The notes below the pieces were generated by a model. It worked only from the letters and a program-made list of their open reading frames with translations. It was not told the origin of the DNA and searched no databases. A stretch of DNA of 6,843 bases from positions 1 to 6,843 of the forward strand of contig JAFAQW010000271.1 of the NCBI GenBank assembly GCA_019245995.1, in the 5' to 3' direction. Shown in pieces: positions 1 through 5,884 of the stretch. A program made the translations under genes and the position numbers. Origin of the DNA: Vulcanimicrobiota bacterium. Its GTDB lineage: Bacteria > Vulcanimicrobiota > Vulcanimicrobiia > Vulcanimicrobiales > Vulcanimicrobiaceae. How positions within the stretch are numbered: the stretch's first letter is position 1; each line of letters starts with the position of its first letter.

Positions 1-1
1 G

Positions 2-820
2 GAGCGTTTCGCGAAAGTCTCGCGTGCGAGCGACGATTACCAGCATGGACAACACACGCAACAGTCCGGCATGGTCCTCGGCCATTTTTTCAAAGTGCGG
101 AACGCTCCAGTCCCGCGTGGTCGAGTAGCGAAAGAAGCCGCCCTCGACTCGATCGTACATGCCGCCGCGCGACATCGCGAGCATCGTGCGGGCAACCATG
201 TCGTACAGGTCGGCATCGCCAAGATATCGCCACTGCGCGAGCAGGAACTCCAGGACTTCGGGTTGCGGGAACTTCGGCGCGTCGCCGAAGCCGCCGTACT
301 CGGCATCGTAACCGCGACGGAGCTGCTCGACGAGTGCGGTGATGGGGGCGTCGGTAAGACTCTCCTCGTTCGGCGGAGAGACGTCGATGCGACGGACCTG
401 CAGTTCGGCGGCTCGCTGCGCGATGCGCTCCTTCTCCTGCGCATAGAAGTCGGCGATTTCATCGAGGGCTTGCCGCATCTGTTGCGGCGGAAGATACGTA
501 GCGCCCGTCAGCGCCGTTCCGTCCGGTGCCAAGAATGCCGTCGTCGGCCAGCCGCCCATGTTGTAGCGCGCGTTGACGTCGGGGCGTTTGTCGTTGTCGA
601 CGCGCACCGCGACGTAACGGCGGTTGATCGCGTCGATCACGGATTCGTCGGAATAGGTGGTTTCGTCCATCACGTGACACCAGTGGCACCACACCGCTGA
701 AATGGAAAGAAGAATGGGCTTATCCTCGGAGGCCGCGCGGACGAACGCGGCGGGCGCCCAAGGCATCCAGCGTATCTCGTTGGCTCGGTTCGGGCGGGGC
801 GAAAAACGAAACTCACTCAT
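2..820 (-). CDS. Thioredoxin-fold DUF255 (YyaL/SPATA20-like) protein, N-terminal part, cut by window edge
   Basis: The frame is open from an ATG at 820 to the left window edge, giving 273 residues; the C-terminal part lies outside. The N-terminal half is a thioredoxin-like domain with a CHWCHVM motif (Cys45, Cys48), then VDNDKRPDV around residues 74-82 and GGWP at 89-92, where the Pro is the expected cis-proline. Family signatures follow: YGGFGDAPKFP at 175-185, GGMYDRVEGGFFRYST at 219-234 and VPHFEKM at 240-246, which begin the glycosidase-like alpha-helical region. Family members are usually about 500-700 residues, so half or more is missing here. Their biochemical role is poorly defined; a redox function is inferred from the CxxC. 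The N-terminus is divergent: NEIRWMPW stands where the family normally has an NPVDWYPW-like stretch. An AGGAG lies 12 nt upstream, and the start overlaps the end of the membrane-protein gene before it, suggesting coupled translation. The family call is firm; the substrate is unknown. Confidence 0.93.
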   Translation of the reverse strand, partial: MSEFRFSPRPNRANEIRWMPWAPAAFVRAASEDKPILLSISAVWCHWCHVMDETTYSDESVIDAINRRYVAVRVDNDKRPDVNARYNMGGWPTTAFLAPDGTALTGATYLPPQQMRQALDEIADFYAQEKERIAQRAAELQVRRIDVSPPNEESLTDAPITALVEQLRRGYDAEYGGFGDAPKFPQPEVLEFLLAQWRYLGDADLYDMVARTMLAMSRGGMYDRVEGGFFRYSTTRDWSVPHFEKMAEDHAGLLRVLSMLVIVARTRDFRETL

Positions 821-1097
821 CGGGATCGCGCGCTCCTTGAAGAAATGACGCGCCGTAGAAAATGGCCACGACGGCGAACAGGGCGAGCGTGGCGATTCCG
901 TCCGTCGCCCGATGCAGGGCGGCAAATGCCGCGAAGCATGCCGCAAAGGCCAGGCTGACCAACGCGTAGGCGCGATGCGTGGCGGGCGTCATACCGTAGC
1001 CGTGCGCATCGTAGAAGCCGCCCGTGACGCGGCTACGATGCCAAGCGAGTGCGGCGACTGCAGCGGCGAGGACGCTCCCGGCGACGTTGTACGGCAT
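813..1097 (-). CDS. Small hypothetical membrane protein, three predicted helices
   Basis: This 94-residue protein is not one I recognise. It is alanine-rich with three hydrophobic stretches, at about residues 4-19, 44-62 and 68-88, so it is probably an inner-membrane protein with three transmembrane helices. A loop at about residues 20-42 is rich in Gly, His, Arg and Tyr (GGFYDAHGYGM), and the C-terminus is short and charged (GARDPDE). There is no catalytic motif. Its stop codon (TGA, 815-813) overlaps the ATG of the DUF255 gene (820-818) by 8 bp in total, so the two are probably one transcript with coupled translation. Coding status rests on this overlap and on the hydrophobic pattern. No Shine-Dalgarno is visible before the ATG, but a TACCCT hexamer sits 9 nt upstream. 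The gene is divergent from the repair cluster. Confidence 0.75.
   Translation of the reverse strand: MPYNVAGSVLAAAVAALAWHRSRVTGGFYDAHGYGMTPATHRAYALVSLAFAACFAAFAALHRATDGIATLALFAVVAIFYGASFLQGARDPDE
833..837 (-). promoter_or_regulatory. Ribosome binding site for the DUF255 gene
   Basis: On the minus strand AGGAG occupies 837 to 833, 12 nt before the ATG at 820. The spacing is slightly long but it is the clearest Shine-Dalgarno match in the window. It lies inside the upstream membrane-protein gene and supports 820 as the start of the DUF255 gene. Confidence 0.55.
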
Positions 1098-1140
1098 GGC
1101 GCTCTAAGGGTACCCCGTTGGAGCGTCGAACGCCAGCCCG
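1098..1140. promoter_or_regulatory. Divergent intergenic region with GGGTACCC palindrome
   Basis: These 43 bp are all that separates the membrane-protein gene (leftward) from the PE-LIG gene (rightward), so promoters for both must lie here or inside the neighbouring genes. An 8-bp perfect palindrome, GGGTACCC, sits at 1108-1115. Read on the minus strand it supplies TACCCT (1112-1107), a weak -10-like hexamer 9 nt before the ATG at 1097. On the plus strand GGAG at 1120-1123 is 17 nt before the ligase ATG, too far for a normal ribosome binding site. I see no convincing -35 box for either direction. Confidence 0.4.
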
Positions 1141-2757
1141 ATGCCATCGTCACGACGCGCCGCGCGCCCCGGCTCGCTCAAAAAATACCGCGAGAAACGC
1201 GACTTTGCGCAGACTCCCGAGCCGAGCGGCCGCAAGGAGCGTTTGCCGAAGCGGGCCGCCAAGGCGCGCTTCGTCGTACAGATGCATCGCGCCACGCGAC
1301 TACACTACGACTTTCGGTTAGAGGCGGGCGGCGTGCTGGCATCGTGGGCGGTGCCGAAGGGTCCGACGCTCGTGCCGCTCGACCGCCGGCTCGCGATGCA
1401 CGTGGAAGATCATCCGCTGGATTATCGCGACTTCGAGGGCAATATTCCGGCCGGCCAATATGGTGCGGGCAGTGTGATCGTGTGGGATCGGGGCACGTAC
1501 ACGTTAGCCGAGGGCGACGACCCCGCGACCGAGATTGCAAACGGCAAGATCAAATTCGTGATGGCCGGCAAGAAGTTGCGCGGCGAGTTTACGCTCGTCA
1601 AAATCAAGCCGCGTGAGGGCGAGCACGGTGAACCGTGGTTGCTGCTCAAAGACCACGACCAATACGCCGATCGGAAGTACGATCCGGCGGACCATCCCGA
1701 GTCGGTGAAGAGCGGGAAGACGCTCGCGGACGTCGCCCGGGATCCGCGCGCCGCGACATGGCAATCGAAACGCGTCGCATCGGCGGCATCGCGGCCGCGC
1801 CGACCCTCGGCCAAGCGCGAGCCGATCCCTCGGCCGAAAAACTTGATGCTAGCGACGCTCGTGGACGAGGCGTTCGACGACCCGGAGTGGCTATTCGAAA
1901 TCAAATGGGACGGGTATCGCGCGCTCTGCACGATCGAGGGCACGGAGCTCACGCTCGTATCGCGCAACGGCTTGGACATGCTGGAACGCTTTCCCGATCT
2001 GCGCGGATTGCGTTCCGCCTTTGCGAGCCTTCCGGTGGTCGTCGACGGCGAAATCGTTAGCCTCGACGCCCGAGGGCGATCCGCTTTTCAGCGCTTGCAG
2101 GAATCGCAAAAGAAACCGGCCGGTCTGACGTATGCAGCCTTCGACCTGCTGTATGCGGACGGAACGGATCTTCGTGCAAAACCGCTGGAAGAGCGAAAGG
2201 CGTTGCTCGAGCGACTGATTCAGAATGAAGATCTCGTGCTGTACTCCAAGCACGTCGTCGGAAAAGGCAACGCGCTGTTCGCGCGCGCTCGCGAGCAAGG
2301 TCTCGAGGGCATCATCGGCAAGCGCCGCGCTTCGACGTACCAAGAGCGTCGCAGTCGCGACTGGGTCAAGGTCAAAACCGGGCAAGAACAAGAGTTCGTG
2401 GTCGGAGGCTGGACGGAACCAAAGGGCAGCCGGAAGGGCTTCGGCGCGCTCCTGTTGGGGATTTACGACAAGCGGGGATTGCGGTTCGTCGGGTCGGTGG
2501 GCACCGGCTTCAACGCAAAAATCCTGCGTGAACTTTCGCAGCGCCTGCGGCGGCTCGAGCGCGACACTTCACCGTTCGCCAATACGGTCGTGGCTCGAGC
2601 GCCCGTGCACTGGGCCTCCCCCCAGCTCGTCGTCGAAGTGAGGTTTTCGGAATGGACGCGCGACGGCTACCTACGTCAGCCCGCGTACCTCGGACTGCGC
2701 CCCGACAAGACGCCCCGCGAAGTCGTGGCCGAAATTCCCGTGCACGCGGAACCGTAA
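1141..2757 (+). CDS. ligD: LigD-type ATP-dependent DNA ligase with N-terminal 3'-phosphoesterase (PE-LIG)
   Basis: This 538-residue protein has two of the three LigD domains. The N-terminal KKYREKRDFAQTPEPSG (14-30) is the usual lead-in to the PE domain, which supports this ATG; an in-frame stop at 1105-1107 limits extension upstream. The PE domain (about 40-190) trims 3' ends. It keeps His49, Asp57, Arg59, His91 and Tyr95, equivalent to Pseudomonas LigD His42, Asp50, Arg52, His84 and Tyr88. After a basic linker (about 195-220) comes the nucleotidyltransferase core. It has motif I EIKWDG with Lys255 as the AMP-accepting lysine, Glu304 in DGEIV, motif III YAAFDLLY (331-338), motif IV EGIIGK (389-394) and motif V WVKVK (408-412). 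An OB-fold domain runs from about 415 to the end. The protein seals nicks during Ku-dependent end joining. No POL domain is attached; POL is the next gene, 8 bp downstream. All key residues seen are present, so the enzyme looks active. Confidence 0.96.
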   Translation: MPSSRRAARPGSLKKYREKRDFAQTPEPSGRKERLPKRAAKARFVVQMHRATRLHYDFRLEAGGVLASWAVPKGPTLVPLDRRLAMHVEDHPLDYRDFEGNIPAGQYGAGSVIVWDRGTYTLAEGDDPATEIANGKIKFVMAGKKLRGEFTLVKIKPREGEHGEPWLLLKDHDQYADRKYDPADHPESVKSGKTLADVARDPRAATWQSKRVASAASRPRRPSAKREPIPRPKNLMLATLVDEAFDDPEWLFEIKWDGYRALCTIEGTELTLVSRNGLDMLERFPDLRGLRSAFASLPVVVDGEIVSLDARGRSAFQRLQESQKKPAGLTYAAFDLLYADGTDLRAKPLEERKALLERLIQNEDLVLYSKHVVGKGNALFARAREQGLEGIIGKRRASTYQERRSRDWVKVKTGQEQEFVVGGWTEPKGSRKGFGALLLGIYDKRGLRFVGSVGTGFNAKILRELSQRLRRLERDTSPFANTVVARAPVHWASPQLVVEVRFSEWTRDGYLRQPAYLGLRPDKTPREVVAEIPVHAEP

Positions 2758-2765
2758 ACGCGAAC

Positions 2766-3725
2766 ATGGCCCCTCCGCGAGTTGTTACGCGTATCGGCGC
2801 CCGCACGCTCTCGCTCTCGAATCTCGGCAAAGTGCTATGGCCGAAGGACGGTTACACGAAGGGCGACTTGATCGAATACTATCGAAGCATCGTGCGGTAC
2901 CTTTTGCCGCACCTTCGTGGGCGTCCGCTGACGCTGCAGCGCTATCCCGACGGCATCGAAGGTCCGACGTTTTTCGAAAAACAGCTGCCACGCGGAATCC
3001 CGGATTGGGTCGAGCGCGTCACCGTACCGACGCCGAGCGGCTCGTCGCGCGAGACCACGTTCATCGTCTGCAACGACGAGCCGACGCTCGCGTACTGCGC
3101 CAACTTGGCCTCCATCGTGTTGCATATTTGGACGTCTCGCCTTCCGAAGTTGGAAGAGCCGGACTTCGTGATCTTCGACCTCGATCCGGGGGAACGATGT
3201 CCGCTGCGGACGCTCGCGACGGTCACCCTGGCCGTGCGCGATTTGCTCGCTGAGGCCGGCCTCCGGCCGCTCGTGAAGACGACGGGCGGTTTCGGATTGC
3301 ATCTCGTGCTGCCGCTACGCAACGGGTACACGTACGATACCGCGAAGATCTTCGCGGAAATCGTCGCGCGCGAAGCCGCCACGCGGCTCGGCAAGGACGT
3401 TACGCTAGAACGGACCCTCTCGAAACGCCCGCAGACCGCCGTGTACTTGGATTACGTTCAAGTGGGACTCGGAAAGACGATCGTGACGCCGTATTCGGTC
3501 CGGGCGCGCGACGGCGCCCCCGTTTCGACGCCGCTTCATTGGGAAGAGGTGGAGGCGCTGGCGCGCCGGCGGGGGAGAGTCATGCCCGCAGACGAGTTTG
3601 CCAAGCACACCATTCGTACGGTCCCGGCGCGCCTCGCGCGGGAGGGTGACCTGTGGAGCGGCCGCCGTTGGACGAAACAGCGCTTGGAGCCCGCAATAGC
3701 CAAGGCCCGGCGACTTTGGTCGTAA
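2766..3725 (+). CDS. ligD: LigD polymerase (POL) domain protein, stand-alone primase-polymerase
   Basis: This 319-residue protein is almost exactly one LigD POL domain of the archaeo-eukaryotic primase (PrimPol) fold. Such enzymes fill gaps and add dNTPs or rNTPs at broken ends during non-homologous end joining. Recognisable features are SNLGKVLWPKDGYTKGDLI (18-36), RPLTLQRYPDGI (53-64), FEKQLP (70-75), His120 in LHIW, the metal-binding pair Asp138 and Asp140 in FDLDP, the nucleotide-binding stretch TTGGFGLH (172-179) with His179, and the third metal ligand Asp229 in DYVQ. The end matches the family: YSVRARDGAPVSTPLHW (243-259). Residue 232 is Val where the common motif DYxQN has Asn. I chose the ATG at 2766, 8 bp after the ligase stop. 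An in-frame ATG at 2652 would add 38 arginine- and proline-rich residues that only shadow the ligase end. No good Shine-Dalgarno is visible, so translation may be coupled to PE-LIG. Confidence 0.94.
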   Translation: MAPPRVVTRIGARTLSLSNLGKVLWPKDGYTKGDLIEYYRSIVRYLLPHLRGRPLTLQRYPDGIEGPTFFEKQLPRGIPDWVERVTVPTPSGSSRETTFIVCNDEPTLAYCANLASIVLHIWTSRLPKLEEPDFVIFDLDPGERCPLRTLATVTLAVRDLLAEAGLRPLVKTTGGFGLHLVLPLRNGYTYDTAKIFAEIVAREAATRLGKDVTLERTLSKRPQTAVYLDYVQVGLGKTIVTPYSVRARDGAPVSTPLHWEEVEALARRRGRVMPADEFAKHTIRTVPARLAREGDLWSGRRWTKQRLEPAIAKARRLWS

Positions 3726-3745
3726 GAGCGGCAGCCAATCGAGCT

Positions 3746-3754
3746 GGGTAGAAT
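3746..3754 (+). promoter_or_regulatory. Putative leaderless-type promoter (-10 TAGAAT) for ku
   Basis: In the 37-bp gap before ku, GGG is followed by TAGAAT (3749-3754), five of six matches to the TATAAT consensus. An 8-nt spacer then leads directly to the ATG at 3763. Transcription from this -10 would start at or next to the ATG, giving a leaderless mRNA, which fits the absence of any Shine-Dalgarno here. No -35 match is seen at 16-18 bp spacing. It would let ku be expressed apart from the ligD genes. Inferred from position and sequence only. Confidence 0.45.
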
Positions 3755-3762
3755 ACAACCCT

Positions 3763-4596
3763 ATGGCGCATGCAATTTGGTCGGGAGCCATCAACTTCGG
3801 GCTCGTCACGATTCCCGTCAAGCTCTTCACCGCGGTCAAAACCGACGACTTGTCCTTCAACATGCTGCATGCCAAGGACGAAGGCCGGATTCGCTACGAG
3901 CGCATCTGCAGCGTCGACGGCAAGCCCGTTCCCTGGGACGAGATCGTCAAGGGATACGAGTACGAAAAGGGACAGTACGTCATTTTGACCGACGAAGATT
4001 TCGCCAAGGTGAACCCGGAGGCGACGCAATCGGTCGACATCCTGGAGTTCGTCGAGATCGACAAGATCAATCCGATGTTCTTCGATAAGCCATACTATCT
4101 GGAACCGACCAAACAGGGACGCCACGCCTATGCGCTGCTGCGCGAGGCGCTCGAAGACACCAACCGCGTGGCGATCGCCCGCGTCGTCATTCGCACCAAA
4201 GAGTACATCGCCGCAGTGAAGCCGATCGACGGTGCGCTGGTGCTAGAGCTGATGCACTGGGCGAACGAAATCGTGGAGCCCGGCTCGATCGACATCCCCG
4301 GGCGGGAACGGCTGCCCGAAAAAGAGATGAAGATGGCCCGCATGCTCATTGACACGATGAGCGCCGACGAGTTCGAGCCGGAGAAGTTTACCAACCAATA
4401 CCACGACCAGCTGCTGACCATGATTGACGCGCGCGCCGCCGGCAAGGAGTTACCGAAGGCGAAGAAGCCTCCCGCCCGCGCGAAAGTCGTCAACCTCATG
4501 GACGTTCTCGCGCAGAGCTTGGAAGAGAGCAAGAAGCGACGCGCGTCGGCAGACGGCAAAGCGACGACGAAGCGCCGCAAGAAAACCGCGGCTTAA
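3763..4596 (+). CDS. ku: Ku protein, non-homologous end-joining DNA-end binding
   Basis: This 277-residue protein is a bacterial Ku of normal length. Homodimeric Ku forms a ring that threads onto double-strand DNA ends, protects them and recruits LigD. The start MAHAIWSGAINFGLVTIPVKLF is the family's hallmark N-terminus and fixes the ATG. Other conserved stretches include LLREALEDTNRVAIARVVIR (about 129-148), the central beta-barrel region, ANEIVEPGSIDIP and EFEPEKFTNQYHDQL near the end of the core. From about residue 228 the C-terminus becomes lysine- and arginine-rich, with a short NLMDVLAQSLEESK segment of the type found in bacterial Ku tails and a final KRRKK cluster. In studied Ku proteins this region helps DNA binding and LigD recruitment. 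It lies 37 bp after POL on the same strand, probably in one cluster but possibly with its own promoter. Its stop codon is one base from that of the convergent exporter gene. Confidence 0.97.
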   Translation: MAHAIWSGAINFGLVTIPVKLFTAVKTDDLSFNMLHAKDEGRIRYERICSVDGKPVPWDEIVKGYEYEKGQYVILTDEDFAKVNPEATQSVDILEFVEIDKINPMFFDKPYYLEPTKQGRHAYALLREALEDTNRVAIARVVIRTKEYIAAVKPIDGALVLELMHWANEIVEPGSIDIPGRERLPEKEMKMARMLIDTMSADEFEPEKFTNQYHDQLLTMIDARAAGKELPKAKKPPARAKVVNLMDVLAQSLEESKKRRASADGKATTKRRKKTAA

Positions 4597-4597
4597 G

Positions 4598-5848
4598 TCA
4601 GCCCCGCACGATTTCGGCGGTTTCGGCGTCGCACGCGAGCTTGATCGTGGCTTCGTCGCAACGCACGGGGATGCGCTCGCCCCGCGCGTTACGCAAACCC
4701 ATCCCCAGCGCGACGGCGGCGAGCGTCAACGATTCGACGCCGGCGTAGCCGGGCCCCAAAGCACCGAGCAATCCGGTGGAAACCGGCGGCGCGAGGACGC
4801 CCGACAGAGAATCGAGGGAGGAACTGGTTCCAAGTACGGTGCCCTGTTCGCGGTCGGAGGCCGCGTTGCTGATGAGCGCGGTGATGCCCGTGTTCGTCAG
4901 GGCCATGCCGAAGGAGAAAAGAATCATCGTCGCGCTCAATAATCCGAATTCGTGAACCATGGGGACGATTGAAAACCCGGCGACGAGGGACGCCAATCCC
5001 ACGTTCGACATGGTGCGATCGCCCAGCCACGCCGAAATGCGTCCGACGATAACGGCGTTCATCACGACGTTGAAGACGGCGAAGATCGAGAAGAGATAGT
5101 CCGTCTGCGTGAGCGAGAAACCCAATTGTCGCGCCAAGAAAAGGGCGAAGACCGCGAACCAGCCGTAGAGCGCCAGCGCGATGGCGAGCTTCTGCAGCAG
5201 GAGACGCGCCAGCACCGGCTTTTGAAAGCTCACCAAAAGGGATTTGAGCCCTACCCGCTCCTCGTCCCGCGAGCGGGCGCGAGACTCGGGCAACATCACG
5301 ACCGTCAGGATGAGGGTGACCAACTGTAACGCCGCCGCCACCAAGAAGGGTGTCGCGAAGCCGAAACGCGCGTAGAGTACCCCGCCGCCGAATGGTCCGA
5401 AGACCATTCCTGCGGCAAACATCGCGCCGATCAATCCGAAGGCGCGCGCGCGCTCGTTGGGCGCTACGAGGTCGGCAACGTAGGCCTGCGTGATGCTGAT
5501 GTTGCCGCCCGAGACGCCTTCGAGAATTCGCGCCGCGAATACGACGCCGATGGGTGCGAGCGAGAGAGCCGCCGCAATTGGCGACGCCAAGCCCAGCATG
5601 GCCCAGCCGATCGTCGCGCCGATCTGACTGATGATCAGAACGGTTTTGCGGCCGATCCGATCGGAAACGTTCCCCCATAGCGGCGCGGAGAGCAACTGGC
5701 AAAACGAGAATGTCGCCATCAGACCGCCGACCACCACGGCCGAAGCGCCGAAATGCGTGACGAAATAGGGCAGCATGGGGATCAGCATGCTGAACCCAAC
5801 GATGTCGATGAACGTCACGCCTAAGATCGGCAAAAGCTTGCGGATCAT
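4598..5848 (-). CDS. MFS transporter, TetA-like DHA1 family exporter
   Basis: This 416-residue protein is a major facilitator superfamily permease of the 12-helix, proton-driven drug-export type. Helix 1 has the TetA-like pattern FIDIVGFSMLIPMLPYF, including Asp15. Motif A is GNVSDRIGRK (59-68) in the loop between helices 2 and 3. Motif B is seen as ARILEGVSGG (106-115) with Arg107, followed by AYVADLVAPNERARAFG, very like tetracycline exporters. Motif C is represented by AGMVFGPFGGG (146-156). A charged central loop (about 188-210) divides the two six-helix halves. The last hydrophobic stretch (about residues 373-386) is short and is followed by a hydrophilic tail of about 30 residues, which is unusual for the family. 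The substrate cannot be read from sequence; tetracycline resistance should not be assumed. It starts 36 bp after the protease stop, with no clear ribosome binding site, so co-transcription is likely. Confidence 0.9.
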   Translation of the reverse strand: MIRKLLPILGVTFIDIVGFSMLIPMLPYFVTHFGASAVVVGGLMATFSFCQLLSAPLWGNVSDRIGRKTVLIISQIGATIGWAMLGLASPIAAALSLAPIGVVFAARILEGVSGGNISITQAYVADLVAPNERARAFGLIGAMFAAGMVFGPFGGGVLYARFGFATPFLVAAALQLVTLILTVVMLPESRARSRDEERVGLKSLLVSFQKPVLARLLLQKLAIALALYGWFAVFALFLARQLGFSLTQTDYLFSIFAVFNVVMNAVIVGRISAWLGDRTMSNVGLASLVAGFSIVPMVHEFGLLSATMILFSFGMALTNTGITALISNAASDREQGTVLGTSSSLDSLSGVLAPPVSTGLLGALGPGYAGVESLTLAAVALGMGLRNARGERIPVRCDEATIKLACDAETAEIVRG

Positions 5849-5884
5849 GCCGTAGCACCATTGCGGGCCGGCCGTTGCGCGTTC

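Noticed and set aside
71..700. 209-codon open frame on the plus strand opposite the DUF255 gene
   Set aside because: It is arginine-, valine- and histidine-rich with no recognisable domain, and lies wholly antisense to a frame with clear DUF255 motifs; a GC-rich shadow.
912..1616. 234-codon plus-strand frame spanning the divergent region into the ligase gene
   Set aside because: It overlaps the membrane-protein gene and the well-conserved PE domain in another phase, and its composition (Arg, Ala, Gly, Asp) is that of a shadow frame.
2652..2765. Upstream ATG that would extend POL by 38 residues into the ligase gene
   Set aside because: The extra residues are low-complexity and mirror the ligase coding sequence; the ATG at 2766 gives a normal POL N-terminus.
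3580..4125. 181-codon minus-strand frame opposite ku
   Set aside because: It is antisense to the most conserved part of Ku and lacks any domain; explained by codon usage of ku.
5444..5456. GC alternating tract (gcgcgcgcgc)
   Set aside because: It is short, falls inside the MFS coding region and is explained by Arg and Ala codons.
4689..5861. 390-codon minus-strand frame in another phase of the MFS gene
   Set aside because: It is extremely rich in Arg and His with no membrane segments, whereas the other phase gives a complete 12-helix transporter with motifs A, B and C.
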